Shown: positions 44,915 to 54,546, counted from the first letter of the stretch. The stretch: 64,000 nucleotides of DNA from Clostridium sp. DSM 17811 (GCF_018861905.1 NZ_JAHLDU010000004.1:1-64000); one strand, 5' to 3'. The notes: generated from the letters alone by a model not told the origin. Numbers and translations are program-made.

Positions 44915-44970
44915 AAAATTAAGTTAAAGAGCTACCAAAATTATTTTTGGTAGCTCTTTAACTTAATTTT
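44915..44970 (+). terminator. Strong terminator after the DeoR gene
   Basis: A perfect stem of more than 20 bp (arm AGTTAAAGAGCTACCAAAA and its inverse) with a short loop, ending in TTTT. The next 60 bases (to about 45022) are an A/C tract with almost no G or T on the plus strand. Confidence 0.85.
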
Positions 44971-45156
44971 AGGATAATAAGAAAAACAAACAAAAACAAG
45001 AAAAACAAAACAAAAACAACAGAAAACGATTGTATTTATAGAAAGAATGAAGTATACTTTAAGAAGTTAGATTTTGCAAAATGTACTACATAAAATAAAA
45101 CGTGATAGAATATTAAAATTAAAAATATAATTATAAAATGAAAGTGGGAGATTAAA

Positions 45157-45975
45157 ATGAATATAGAAAATATGAAATTCATACAAAACTTTAAAAAAAT
45201 TGCAAATGATGCATGGCTTAAGGGTTGGCATGAAAGAAACGGTGGAAACATAACTTACAGATTAACACAGGAGGAAGTATCAGCAGTTAAAGGCATTATT
45301 AATGAAGAGTCAGCATATACTCCAATTGGAGTAACTGTTGAAAACTTAGCTAATGAGTATTTTCTAGTAACAGGAAGTGGAAAATTCATAAGAAATATGA
45401 CTGTATGTTTAGAAGAAAATGCAGGACTCATAAAGATTGATGAAAAAGGCGAAAATTACAAAATAGTTTGGGGATTAATAAATGGAGCAAGACCAACAAG
45501 TGAAGTAACATCACATTTAATGAGTCATTCAATAAAGAAAGAAAAAACAAAGGGAACATACAGAGTTATAATGCATTCACATACTACAAACGCTATAGCT
45601 TTAACATTTGTATTACCACTAGATGGCAAGGTATTTACTAGAGAATTGTGGGAAATGGCAACAGAATGCCCTGTAGTATTCCCAGGCGGAATAGGCATAG
45701 TACCTTGGATGGTTCCAGGTGGAGCTCCGATTGCAGAAGCAACTGGTAAATTAATGAAAGAACATGATGTTGTAATTTGGGCACATCACGGAATGTTCTG
45801 CGCTGGTGAAACTCTAGATTTAACTTTTGGACTTATGGATACAGTAGAGAAATCAGCTGAAATCTTAGTTAAAGTATTATCAATGGGTGGAAAAAAGCAA
45901 ACAATAACATCTCAAAACTTTAGAGACTTAGCAAAAGATTTTAATGTTAATATTTCAGAAGACTATTTAGTTTAA
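45157..45975 (+). CDS. rhaD: L-rhamnulose-1-phosphate aldolase
   Basis: 272 residues, same length as the E. coli enzyme. Hallmarks: DAWLKGWHERNGGNITYRL at the N-terminus, FLVTGSGKFIRNM, the zinc histidines in RVIMHSHTTNAIALTF and VIWAHHGMFCAGETLD, and the catalytic Glu region. It splits L-rhamnulose 1-phosphate into dihydroxyacetone phosphate and L-lactaldehyde. Followed 41 bases later by the lactaldehyde reductase gene. Confidence 0.96.
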   Translation: MNIENMKFIQNFKKIANDAWLKGWHERNGGNITYRLTQEEVSAVKGIINEESAYTPIGVTVENLANEYFLVTGSGKFIRNMTVCLEENAGLIKIDEKGENYKIVWGLINGARPTSEVTSHLMSHSIKKEKTKGTYRVIMHSHTTNAIALTFVLPLDGKVFTRELWEMATECPVVFPGGIGIVPWMVPGGAPIAEATGKLMKEHDVVIWAHHGMFCAGETLDLTFGLMDTVEKSAEILVKVLSMGGKKQTITSQNFRDLAKDFNVNISEDYLV

Positions 45976-46016
45976 TTTTTTATTAAAAAATATATTCTAA
46001 AAGGAGATTGATTATT

Positions 46017-47168
46017 ATGGCAAACAGAATGGTTTTAAATGAGACAAGTTACATAGGCGCAGGAGCAATAACGAATATTGCGCAAGAGGTTAAAACTAGA
46101 GGTTTTAAAAAAGCATTAGTAGTAACTGATAAAGATTTAATAAAATTTAATGTAGCTTGCAAGGTAACAGATTTACTTAAAGAAAATGGTTTAGAATTTG
46201 AAATTTTTGATAATGTAAAAGCTAATCCTACTATAAGTGTAGTAAAAAGTGGTATAGCGATGTTTAAGGAAGCTGGTGCAGATTACTTAGTAGCTATCGG
46301 TGGAGGTTCATCTATTGATACTGCGAAAGCTATAGGGATTATTATAAATAATCCTGAATTTTCAGATGTAAGAAGTCTTGAAGGTGCAGCTATTACTAAA
46401 AATAAATCAATACCTATTATTGCAATTCCTACAACAGCTGGAACTGCAGCAGAAGTTACTATTAATTATGTAATCACTGATGAAGAAAGAAAACGTAAAT
46501 TTGTATGTGTAGATCCACATGATATTCCAGTTATAGCAGTTGTTGATTCAGAGATGATGTCATCAATGCCAAAGGGACTAACAGCAGCTACTGGTATGGA
46601 TGCTTTAACTCATGCAATTGAAGGATATATTACAAAAGGTGCTTGGGAGTTAACAGACACTCTCCATTTAAAAGCTATTGAAATAATTTCACGCTCACTT
46701 AGAAGTGCAGTAGCAAATGAACCAAAGGGAAGAGAAGATATGGCCCTTGGGCAATACGTTGCAGGTATGGGATTTAGTAATGTAGGTCTTGGTCTTGTTC
46801 ATGGAATGGCACATCCACTTGGAGCTTTTTATGATACACCACATGGAATTGCTAATGCAGTAATATTGCCTTATGTTATGGAATATAATGCAGGCTCTAC
46901 TGGCGAAAAATATAGAGAAGTAGCCCGTGCAATGCGAGTTCCAAATGTAGATAACATGTCCAAGGAAGAATATAGAAAGGCAGCTATTGATGCTGTTAAG
47001 AAACTTTCAGGGGATGTTGGAATTCCAAAGACATTAAAAGAAATTGGAGTTAAGAAGGAAGATCTAGAAGCACTTGCACAGTCAGCTATGGCAGATGCAT
47101 GTACTCCAGGTAATCCAAGAGATACAAGTGTTAAAGAAATATTTGAAGTTTACAAATCAATTTTCTAA
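46017..47168 (+). CDS. fucO: Lactaldehyde reductase (iron-dependent alcohol dehydrogenase)
   Basis: 383 residues from the ATG at 46017 after AAAGGAG. Group III iron-dependent dehydrogenase. NAD site YLVAIGGGSSIDTAKAIG; metal ligands in ATGMDALTHAIEGYI and HGMAHPLGAFYDTPHGIANA. The length and the opening ANRMVLNETSYIGAGAI match FucO. It reduces L-lactaldehyde to L-1,2-propanediol with NADH, balancing redox during anaerobic rhamnose use. Pairing with rhaD supports this strongly. No propanediol dehydratase or microcompartment genes are in the window. Confidence 0.92.
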   Translation: MANRMVLNETSYIGAGAITNIAQEVKTRGFKKALVVTDKDLIKFNVACKVTDLLKENGLEFEIFDNVKANPTISVVKSGIAMFKEAGADYLVAIGGGSSIDTAKAIGIIINNPEFSDVRSLEGAAITKNKSIPIIAIPTTAGTAAEVTINYVITDEERKRKFVCVDPHDIPVIAVVDSEMMSSMPKGLTAATGMDALTHAIEGYITKGAWELTDTLHLKAIEIISRSLRSAVANEPKGREDMALGQYVAGMGFSNVGLGLVHGMAHPLGAFYDTPHGIANAVILPYVMEYNAGSTGEKYREVARAMRVPNVDNMSKEEYRKAAIDAVKKLSGDVGIPKTLKEIGVKKEDLEALAQSAMADACTPGNPRDTSVKEIFEVYKSIF

Positions 47169-47184
47169 TAAACAATATATATAT

Positions 47185-47228
47185 ATACAAAAAAACGGAT
47201 TACCTTAAGGTAGTCCATTTTTTTGTAT
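47185..47228 (+). terminator. Terminator after fucO
   Basis: GGATTACC pairs with GGTAGTCC (one G-T) around TTAA, extended by A and T tracts on each side. Confidence 0.8.
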
Positions 47229-47318
47229 ATGTTAGAAATAAGTACCCTAACAAATAGAAAACTTCAGTGGAACTATAAATATTATTTTCAAGTTGTCAAT
47301 GCATCTTCTTTGAAGATG

Positions 47319-47345
47319 TTGTAGCGACCCAGCAGATGATTTAAT
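47319..47345 (+). repeat. 27-base intergenic motif, copy 1
   Basis: TTGTAGCGACCCAG followed by CAGATGATTTAAT. It matches the copy at 56202-56228 at 24 of 27 positions. A small hairpin (CATCTTC/GAAGATG) lies directly upstream. It is in the gap between fucO and csbD. Confidence 0.75.
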
Positions 47346-47432
47346 TGGATAAAAAGAGTGAAATGTTGGAATAGTAATGGTATTGTAATCACATGAATAA
47401 GGAAGTTTAATAAATTAAAATGGAGGTGTCAA

Positions 47433-47648
47433 ATGACAGATCTAAAAAACAAATTTGATAGTGCAAAGGATAAGATTTTGGGAAAAACTAAGGAGAATGT
47501 TGGAAAGGCAACTGGTAGTGAAGAGACGGAACTTAAAGGGAAGGCTCAGTCACAAACCGGGGAGTTTAAGGAGAAATTTGGTGAATTTAAAGAGAAGGTA
47601 GCAAAAAAAATTAATGATACATTAGATAAGAATGAAGAAAAGAAATAG
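47433..47648 (+). CDS. csbD: CsbD-family stress protein
   Basis: 71 residues, very hydrophilic and lysine/glutamate-rich. It has the repeated CsbD pattern (FDSAKDKILGKTKENVGKAT, then ELKGKAQSQTGEFKEKFGE). The family is abundant under general stress in many bacteria; the mechanism is unknown and the protein is likely disordered. Own ribosome site (TGGAGGTG) and a strong terminator, so monocistronic. Confidence 0.88.
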   Translation: MTDLKNKFDSAKDKILGKTKENVGKATGSEETELKGKAQSQTGEFKEKFGEFKEKVAKKINDTLDKNEEKK

Positions 47649-47685
47649 ATGGCTTTAGAAAAATTTATTTTGGATAAAGAGACTT

Positions 47686-47734
47686 AAAAAGCAAAAAAAC
47701 TTCGGAAAAGTACAGCCGAAGTTTTTTTGCTTTT
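47686..47734. terminator. Bidirectional terminator between csbD and the sugar porter
   Basis: AAAGCAAAAAAACTTCGG pairs with CCGAAGTTTTTTTGCTTT around a 10-base loop; A- and T-tracts on both arms suit both directions. Confidence 0.9.
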
Positions 47735-47782
47735 GGATATATTAGTTTGTAAATCTATTCTGTAATTTTAAATCAAATAAAT

Positions 47783-49174
47783 TTAAGCAACATTTTTTTT
47801 CTTGTTTTTAGGAATCCAGAACTTTTCAATCTCTTCTAATGATTTATTTTTAGTTTCTGGAACAGACGTTGTAACAAATATGAAGCAAATAACATTTAAT
47901 CCGCAGAATATCCAAAAGGTAAATGCACCGCCAATACTACTAAGCAGCATTGGAGTAAATTGACCGATTGCCCAGTTAGCGCCCCATAGAAACATAGTTG
48001 CAATGCCTGTTGCTCTTGCTCTTAAATAATTTGGGAATATTTCAGGAATCATAATCCAAGGAATTGGACCCATTGAAATACAAAATGATGCTACAAAACC
48101 AAGAATCAAGAACAAAATAACCATTCCATTTGCATAATGTGTATAAAATGCTAAACCAATGAATAACATAAAGAAAGCCATTAATGCAGAACCTATAGAC
48201 ATTAACTTTTTACGTCCAACTTTATCTATTAAGAACATAGCAAGTATTGTAGCTAAAACGTCTACAACACCTACAACGCTTGTAGCAAGAAAACTTGAAT
48301 TAGTTTTAAAACCTATCATTTCAAAAATTTTAGGACCATAATATGTAATTGAGTTCATGCCAACTGCTTGATTAAAGATGGCAAGAAAAATTCCGATTAC
48401 TAAAGCTTTACGAAGCCCTGGTTTAAAAAGCTGTTTAAGAGATGAATTTTTTTCAACTATTAATGAATTAGAAATAGAATCAAACTCTTGCTTTCCGATT
48501 ACAGGGCCATTAATTTTATTAAGTACAGCAGAAGCTTGATCTAATTTTCCTGCTTTTACTAAATAACGTGGACTTTCTGGAACGAAAAATAATGTTAATA
48601 AGAATACAAAAGATGGGAATATACCACAAGCAAGCATCCAACGCCATCCAGTTGTTGTAAGCCAAGCATCACTACCCATATTTACAATCCATAGGTTTAT
48701 GAAGTATGTAAGACACATTCCTGATATAGTGAATAATTGATAGAGTGCAGAAAGTCTACCACGAATTGCAGGTGGTGCACATTCTGTAATATAAGTTACA
48801 GATAAGGCTGAAGCCATACCAATACCTAGACCTCCAATTATTCGAGCAATAATTAAAGCTTCTACTGAATGTGATAGAGCAGATGCTAGGGCTGATACTC
48901 CAAATAAAGCAGCAGCAAACATTAATACTTTTTTTCTACCGATGAAATCACCTAAAAATCCAGAGATACCAACACCGGCGACACCACCAATCATAATACT
49001 TGAAATTACTAGACCTTCCATCATTGGTGTTAAATTATATAGCTTTTGAAGCGAACCAATGGCTCCGGATATAACGGCTGTGTCATATCCATATAGTAGA
49101 CCTCCTAATCCGGCAGCGCATGATATTAGTATAATAAACATTAAAGAACGTTTACTTTTAGGTTTCTCTGACAT
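47783..49174 (-). CDS. MFS sugar porter, probable L-arabinose:H+ symporter (AraE-like)
   Basis: 463 residues, 12 membrane segments. Sugar-porter signatures: GGLLYGYDTAVISGAIG, GFLGDFIGRKKVLM, the PESPRYLV motif after helix 6, NQAVGMNSITYYGPKIF, DKVGRKKLMSIGS and VPETKNKSLEEIE. It lies next to araR and the ara operon. Its promoter carries an AraR-like site and a consensus cre, so arabinose is the likely substrate; xylose or galactose cannot be excluded. Confidence 0.85.
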   Translation of the reverse strand: MSEKPKSKRSLMFIILISCAAGLGGLLYGYDTAVISGAIGSLQKLYNLTPMMEGLVISSIMIGGVAGVGISGFLGDFIGRKKVLMFAAALFGVSALASALSHSVEALIIARIIGGLGIGMASALSVTYITECAPPAIRGRLSALYQLFTISGMCLTYFINLWIVNMGSDAWLTTTGWRWMLACGIFPSFVFLLTLFFVPESPRYLVKAGKLDQASAVLNKINGPVIGKQEFDSISNSLIVEKNSSLKQLFKPGLRKALVIGIFLAIFNQAVGMNSITYYGPKIFEMIGFKTNSSFLATSVVGVVDVLATILAMFLIDKVGRKKLMSIGSALMAFFMLFIGLAFYTHYANGMVILFLILGFVASFCISMGPIPWIMIPEIFPNYLRARATGIATMFLWGANWAIGQFTPMLLSSIGGAFTFWIFCGLNVICFIFVTTSVPETKNKSLEEIEKFWIPKNKKKNVA

Positions 49175-49230
49175 TTTAAATCCTCCTCATATGTTATATT
49201 TATTATTTTTTTTTACTTTTAGTATTAGTT

Positions 49231-49279
49231 TTGCAAGCGATTACAAGCTTATAATAATATATATACGTACAAATGTCAA
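49231..49279 (-). promoter_or_regulatory. Promoter, AraR-like site and cre of the sugar porter
   Basis: On the minus strand: TTGACA (49279-49274), 17-base spacer, TATTAT (49256-49251). ACGTACAAAT, an AraR-like half-site, lies within the spacer (49265-49274), and GGTACAAAT is at 49299-49307. The 15-base element at 49231-49245 fits the cre consensus at every position and lies just downstream of the -10, where CcpA would block elongation. Confidence 0.7.
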
Positions 49280-49315
49280 TGAAAATGTAACAGTTGTAGG
49301 TACAAATAGAAAACA

Positions 49316-49370
49316 AATAAACCATAAACCGCTATAATATCGTAAAATAGCTTATGGTTTATGGTTTATT
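49316..49370. terminator. Terminator after araR
   Basis: Perfect 15-bp inverted repeat, AATAAACCATAAACC (49316-49330) and its inverse (49356-49370), directly downstream of the araR stop codon on the minus strand. Confidence 0.7.
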
Positions 49371-50456
49371 TTAAAGTTGTGTCGTTGAATTTCTAATAAC
49401 AAGACTAGGTTCATATAATATAGAATCACTGTCATCAAATTTATTATTATTATTAACTAATTTTATTATTAAATTAGCAGCGTCCTTGCCCATTTGTTCT
49501 TTTGGGTGTGTAATGGAGGTTAGCTTTGGAACCATAATTCTTGATAACATAGAGTCATCAAAGCCGATAATTGAAAGGCCTTCTGGAATTTTTATTTGCA
49601 ATTTATTTGCAATGCTTGATACCATATATGCGATTTCATCATTATAACAAAATATACCTGTAGGACGATTGCTAGATTTGAGTACACTCTCTATCCTTTG
49701 GGGAAGTACTGTTTCCACTTCTTCTGAAAGGTAAGTTAAAATTTGATTTGGCGACGATGCAATCTCATTCGTTTGACATTCTGTAATAAATCCATTCATT
49801 CTATGGATACCTTGGGAATCATCAACTTTAAATATACCCGTTATGTTAGTGTGACCTAAAGAAAGTAAGTGTTTAGTTGCAATCTTTCCACCTTTAAAAT
49901 CATTAATCCGTAAGTTTGGGACTTTGATTTCATAATAGGAAGCATTAATCATAACAATAGGAATATTTTTAGCTAATATGTTATTTAGATATTCTAGATT
50001 GTGAATTTGATATGCACTTTTTGTTGGTTCTAATATAAGGCCATCTATTTCATGTGCTAGCAAATTTTTTAAATTACTATTCTCAAGCATTATGTTATTA
50101 CTAGTAGATGATAATAAAAGTGAATAAGACTGGGCATAGAGAGTACTTTCAATACCACGGATTATATCTGGAAATATATAATTTGATATATGAGTTGTAA
50201 GAACACCTATATTTTTATTCTTTTTTAAGTGAATACTATTTTGTTTCCAATCAGATAGATATATTCCACTTCCTTGTATTCGATATACATACTGCGCAGC
50301 ATTTAAATCACTGATAGCTCTCCTTACGGTATGCCTGCTTACATTAAAGAGAGACATTAGTTCTGATTCAGTTGGGAGCTTATCGTTTGGCTTATATTTT
50401 TCAGTAATTGCCCAATTAATAATTTTATCTATTACTTCTTCGTATTTGTGCTTCAT
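49371..50456 (-). CDS. araR: Arabinose repressor AraR (GntR head, LacI-type sensor)
   Basis: 361 residues. N-terminal GntR winged helix: YEEVIDKIINWAITEKYKPN, LPTESELMSLFNVSRHTVRR, and IQGSGIYLS. C-terminal LacI/PBP1-type domain: IGVLTTHISNYIFPDIIRGI, KHLLSLGHTNITGIFKVDDS, GIFCYNDEIAYMV, and IIGFDDSMLSRIMVPKLTSI. This fusion is the hallmark of AraR, which binds its operators without arabinose and releases them with it. It lies between the porter gene and the divergent araBDA operon, both of which have matching sites. Confidence 0.92.
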   Translation of the reverse strand: MKHKYEEVIDKIINWAITEKYKPNDKLPTESELMSLFNVSRHTVRRAISDLNAAQYVYRIQGSGIYLSDWKQNSIHLKKNKNIGVLTTHISNYIFPDIIRGIESTLYAQSYSLLLSSTSNNIMLENSNLKNLLAHEIDGLILEPTKSAYQIHNLEYLNNILAKNIPIVMINASYYEIKVPNLRINDFKGGKIATKHLLSLGHTNITGIFKVDDSQGIHRMNGFITECQTNEIASSPNQILTYLSEEVETVLPQRIESVLKSSNRPTGIFCYNDEIAYMVSSIANKLQIKIPEGLSIIGFDDSMLSRIMVPKLTSITHPKEQMGKDAANLIIKLVNNNNKFDDSDSILYEPSLVIRNSTTQL

Positions 50457-50529
50457 ATGTATCTCCTATAATAATTTATTTCATAAAATATTATATCAGA
50501 AGATAGGGGCATTCACAATGATATTTAAA

Positions 50530-50606
50530 ATTAGTACGTATGAATAATAAATATATCTTGACAATTATACGAATAAATACTATAGTTTGTATTGAAAGCG
50601 ATTACT
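50530..50606 (+). promoter_or_regulatory. Promoter, AraR-like operators and cre of the araBDA operon
   Basis: ATTAGTACGTATGAAT (50530-50545) is a near-palindrome upstream. TTGACA (50558-50563), 17-base spacer holding ATTATACGAATAAAT, then TATAGT (50581-50586). The element TTGAAAGCGATTACT (50592-50606) fits the 15-position cre consensus completely and lies just after the -10. Confidence 0.75.
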
Positions 50607-50624
50607 AAGAAGGGGGTCAATAAA

Positions 50625-52310
50625 ATGACAACAAAATATACAGTTGGAGTTGACTACGGAACTTTGTCTTCAAGGGCGGTGGTTGTAAACTTAGAAAATG
50701 GAAAAGTTTTATCATCTGCAGTAAAAAATTACCCAAGTGCGGTAATTGATGAAACCTTACCGGGAACTACGATTAAATTAGGTAATAATTGGGCACTTCA
50801 AGATCCAAATGATTATTATGAATGTTTTATAGCAACAGTTAAAGAGGCCGTTAATGAGGCAACGAAAACAATTTCAAAAGATGATATTATAGGAGTAGCT
50901 ATTGATTTTACAGCGTGTACTGTACTTCCTGTAAAAAACGATGGTACCCCTTTGATGAATATAAAAGAATGGCATGATAACCCACATGCATGGGTTAAAC
51001 TTTGGAAACATCATGCGGCGCAAGAGCAAGCAGATAGGCTAAATGCTATTGCAAGAGAACGTAATGAACCATGGCTTAAGTATTATGGTGGTAAAATTTC
51101 ATCAGAATGGTTATTTCCAAAACTAATGCAAATAGCTGAAGAAGCACCTGATGTATATGCAGCTATGGATGACTTTATAGAAGCAACAGACTGGTTGACA
51201 TGGCAGTTAACTGGTAAAAAAATAAAAAATGCAACTACTGCAGGTTATAAAGCAATATGGAATGCTGAAACAGGATTCCCAAGCAATGAATTTTTTAAAG
51301 AACTAAATCCATTAATGGAAAATGTAATTGAAGATAAAATTGGTACTAAGTTTTATCCTGTAGGAACTAAAGCAGGTGGGCTTCTTGAAAAAGTAGCTAA
51401 GGCTACTGGCTTAAACGTAGGCATTGCTGTAGGAGTTGGAAATGTTGATGCTCATGTTTCAGTTGCACCAACTGGAGTTGTAAGACCAAGAACTATGCTT
51501 AACATTATGGGCACATCCACTTGTGATATTACACTTGGGGAAAAAGAAATACCAGTACCTGGTATGTGCGGTGTAGTTAAGGATGGTGCTGTACCAGGAT
51601 TTTATGCTTATGAATCTGGTCAAAATGCCGTTGGAGATATTTTTGGATGGTTTGTTAATAACCAGGTTCCAGAAAGATATTTCAAAGAGGCAGAGGAAAA
51701 GGGTTTAAATATTCATCAGTTACTTGAAGCAAAGGCTAAAAAATTAAAAATTGGTGAGAGTGGATTAATAGCATTAGATTGGTGGAATGGAAATCGTTCT
51801 ATTCTAGTAGATACAGATTTAACTGGTTTAGTACTTGGAATGAATATGGATACAAAACCAGAAGAAATATATCGAGCTTTAATAGAAGCAACAGCATTTG
51901 GTAAAAGGTTGATTATAGATACTTTTGAAGAAAATGGTGTTCCAATTGATACTTTAACGGTTTGTGGTGGGTTACCTCACAGAAATCAAATGTTAAATCA
52001 AATTTATGCTGATGTTACTAATAAAGAAATGTTTATATCAGAGCATCATCAAGCACCTGCAATTGGAGCCGCAATGTTTGCCGCTGTTGCTGCTGGCAAA
52101 GAAGCTTTTGGTTACGATACTATACAAGAGGCATCAAAGAAAATGGCAAGACTTAAAGAAAACTCAATAAAACCAATTCCAGAAAATGTTAAACGTTATG
52201 AAGCAATTTATAAAGAGTATGTAAAACTACATGATTACTTTGGTCGTGGTGCCAATGATGTAATGAAACACTTGAAGAAGATTAAGGAATCCGTATCGAA
52301 GGAGGGTTAA
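50625..52310 (+). CDS. araB: L-ribulokinase
   Basis: 561 residues from the ATG at 50625 after AAGGGGG. FGGY kinase with TVGVDYGTLSSRAVVVN (phosphate loop), GVAIDFTACTVLPV, EWHDNPHAWVKLWKHHAAQ, GNVDAHVSVAPTGV, NIMGTSTCDI, LDWWNGNRS and TVCGGLPHRNQMLNQI. These are AraB-specific. It phosphorylates L-ribulose to L-ribulose 5-phosphate. First gene of the operon; araD starts 3 bases after its stop. Confidence 0.96.
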   Translation: MTTKYTVGVDYGTLSSRAVVVNLENGKVLSSAVKNYPSAVIDETLPGTTIKLGNNWALQDPNDYYECFIATVKEAVNEATKTISKDDIIGVAIDFTACTVLPVKNDGTPLMNIKEWHDNPHAWVKLWKHHAAQEQADRLNAIARERNEPWLKYYGGKISSEWLFPKLMQIAEEAPDVYAAMDDFIEATDWLTWQLTGKKIKNATTAGYKAIWNAETGFPSNEFFKELNPLMENVIEDKIGTKFYPVGTKAGGLLEKVAKATGLNVGIAVGVGNVDAHVSVAPTGVVRPRTMLNIMGTSTCDITLGEKEIPVPGMCGVVKDGAVPGFYAYESGQNAVGDIFGWFVNNQVPERYFKEAEEKGLNIHQLLEAKAKKLKIGESGLIALDWWNGNRSILVDTDLTGLVLGMNMDTKPEEIYRALIEATAFGKRLIIDTFEENGVPIDTLTVCGGLPHRNQMLNQIYADVTNKEMFISEHHQAPAIGAAMFAAVAAGKEAFGYDTIQEASKKMARLKENSIKPIPENVKRYEAIYKEYVKLHDYFGRGANDVMKHLKKIKESVSKEG

Positions 52311-52313
52311 TTT

Positions 52314-53015
52314 ATGTTAGAGGATTTAAAACAAAAGGTATTTGAAGCAAATTTATTGTTACCTTTATATAATTTAGTAACTTTCACTTGGGGTAATGTT
52401 TCTGGAATTGATCGTTCAAGGGGTTTAATTGTTATAAAACCTAGTGGCGTTGAATACAATCAAATGAGCGTAAGTGATATGGTTGTTGTTGATATGGATG
52501 GAAATATAGTTGAAGGTAAATTAAATCCTTCAAGTGATACACCAACTCATTTAGTTTTATACAAAGCTTTTCCAAATATCATGGGCGTAGTTCATACACA
52601 TTCTCCTTGGGCAGTTTCTTTTGCCCAAGCAGGTGTTTCTATTCCAGCTGCGGGAACAACACATGGTGATTATTTTTATGGGGATGTACCTGTAACTAGG
52701 GCGATGACTGAAGATGAAATAATTAAAGACTATGAAAAACAAACTGGAAATGTTGTAGTTGAAACTTTTGATAAAAATAATATTAATCCAGATCATGTAC
52801 CGGGAGTACTTGTTAATGATCATGGTCCATTTACTTGGGGTACGGATCCTAGTAATGCAGTTCATAACTCTGTAGTACTAGAGGAAGTTGCAAAGATGGC
52901 ATATCATTCACTTCAATTAAATCCACATAATATTAAAATGGATCAAGTTTTGTTAGATAAACATTTTAATCGTAAACATGGAAAGAATGCATATTATGGT
53001 CAAAACAAAAAATAG
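52314..53015 (+). CDS. araD: L-ribulose-5-phosphate 4-epimerase
   Basis: 233 residues. Class II aldolase/epimerase fold: [31 protein letters not shown], the zinc histidines in [31 protein letters not shown] and the tyrosine-containing C-terminus [10 protein letters not shown]. It converts L-ribulose 5-phosphate to D-xylulose 5-phosphate. It sits between araB and araA. Confidence 0.95.
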   Translation: MLEDLKQKVFEANLLLPLYNLVTFTWGNVSGIDRSRGLIVIKPSGVEYNQMSVSDMVVVDMDGNIVEGKLNPSSDTPTHLVLYKAFPNIMGVVHTHSPWAVSFAQAGVSIPAAGTTHGDYFYGDVPVTRAMTEDEIIKDYEKQTGNVVVETFDKNNINPDHVPGVLVNDHGPFTWGTDPSNAVHNSVVLEEVAKMAYHSLQLNPHNIKMDQVLLDKHFNRKHGKNAYYGQNKK

Positions 53016-53053
53016 ATTAATAAGAAGTTAGATTATGAAGGAGGAAATAGAAT

Positions 53054-54520
53054 ATGTTAGATAACAAAAAGATGGAATTTTGGTTTATCGTAGGTAGTCA
53101 AAACTTATATGGTCAAGAAGCGTTAGATGAGGTTAAACAGGATTCACAAGTTATTGCAGATGGTTTAAATAAAAGTGGAAAATTACCTTACACTATAGTA
53201 TTTAAATCACTAGCAACATCTGCGGATGAAATTACTAGTTTAATGAAAGAAGTAAACTATAATGATAAGGTAGCTGGCGTAATTACTTGGATGCACACTT
53301 TCTCACCTGCTAAAATGTGGATAGCTGGTACAAAATTATTACAAAAACCTCTACTACATTTGGCAACACAATTTAGTGAACATATTCCATGGAAAACAAT
53401 TGATATGGATTATATGAATCTACATCAAAGTGCTCATGGAGATCGTGAATATGGGTTTATTAATGCAAGACTAAAAAAACATAATAAAGTAATTTTTGGA
53501 TATTGGAAAACAGATGAGATTAAAAAAGAAATTGCTGATTGGATGAATGTAGCCGTAGGGTTTATTATAAGTCAGGAGATAAAAGTTGCTCGTTTTGGTG
53601 ATAACATGCGTAATGTTGCTGTTACTGAAGGAGATAAAATAGAAGCTCAAATTCAATTTGGCTGGACAGTTGATTACTTTGCTATTGGTGATTTAACTAC
53701 CGAGATTAGTAAAGTTTCAGAAAAAGAAGTTGATGACACATATGAAGGATTTAAGAAAATATACATTATGGATGCTGGAGAAAATGATCCTAAATTCTAT
53801 GAGAAACAAGTAAAAGAACAAATAAGAATTGAAATTGGATTAAGGACTTTTCTAGAAGCAGGAAATTACACAGCATTTACAACAAATTTTGAAGATCTAT
53901 ATGGTATGAAACAACTACCTGGACTTGCTGTTCAAAGGTTGAATGCACAGGGGTACGGATTTGCTGGAGAAGGAGATTGGAAAACAGCAGCAATGTCTAG
54001 ATTGTTTAAGGTTATGACTAATAATGAGAAAACAGGATTTATGGAAGATTATATGTACGAATTAAGCACTGGTAATGAAAGAATCTTAGGCGCACATATG
54101 CTTGAAGTAGATCCAACATTTGCTTCAGACAAGCCTAGCGTAGTTGTTAAACCACTTGGAATTGGTGATAAAGAAGATCCAGCTCGTTTAATATTTAATG
54201 GCTCAGTTGGAGCTGGAGTTGCAGTATCTATGCTTGATTTAGGAACGCATTATCGTTTAATTATTAACGAAATAACAGCAGTTAAACCTACTGAAGATAT
54301 GCCAAACTTACCTGTAGCTAAAATGGTATGGAAGCCAGAACCAAACTTTAGTGATGGTGTTAAAGCATGGATATATTCTGGTGGTGGACATCATACAGTT
54401 GTTACATTAAAGTTAACAGTTGATCAAGTTTATGATTGGAGCCGTATGGTTGGGCTCGAAACTGTTATAATAGATCATGATACAAAATTAAGAGACATTA
54501 TGAAAGATACAACAAGATAA
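53054..54520 (+). CDS. araA: L-arabinose isomerase
   Basis: 488 residues. Begins EFWFIVGSQNLYGQEALDEV, an AraA signature. Further hallmarks: ITWMHTFSPAKMWIAG, HLATQFSEHIPWKTIDMDYM, NLHQSAHGDREYGFI, and LGAHMLEVDPTFA. The manganese ligands include the Glu and His residues in these blocks. It converts L-arabinose to L-ribulose. GGAGG site 38 bases after araD. Confidence 0.96.
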   Translation: MLDNKKMEFWFIVGSQNLYGQEALDEVKQDSQVIADGLNKSGKLPYTIVFKSLATSADEITSLMKEVNYNDKVAGVITWMHTFSPAKMWIAGTKLLQKPLLHLATQFSEHIPWKTIDMDYMNLHQSAHGDREYGFINARLKKHNKVIFGYWKTDEIKKEIADWMNVAVGFIISQEIKVARFGDNMRNVAVTEGDKIEAQIQFGWTVDYFAIGDLTTEISKVSEKEVDDTYEGFKKIYIMDAGENDPKFYEKQVKEQIRIEIGLRTFLEAGNYTAFTTNFEDLYGMKQLPGLAVQRLNAQGYGFAGEGDWKTAAMSRLFKVMTNNEKTGFMEDYMYELSTGNERILGAHMLEVDPTFASDKPSVVVKPLGIGDKEDPARLIFNGSVGAGVAVSMLDLGTHYRLIINEITAVKPTEDMPNLPVAKMVWKPEPNFSDGVKAWIYSGGGHHTVVTLKLTVDQVYDWSRMVGLETVIIDHDTKLRDIMKDTTR

Positions 54521-54546
54521 AATAAATAACTAGAGAAAAATAATAT

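Noticed and set aside
44976-45022. Repetitive AAACAAA-rich tract
   Set aside because: Looked like a tandem repeat or CRISPR leader, but there is no regular period or spacer structure; treated as an A/C-rich promoter-upstream stretch.
46017-47168. Possible 1,2-propanediol utilisation microcompartment
   Set aside because: Only the lactaldehyde reductase is present; no diol dehydratase, shell or reactivase genes occur in the window.
47176-47190. (AT)n run after fucO
   Set aside because: Short dinucleotide run at the base of a terminator; no separate meaning.
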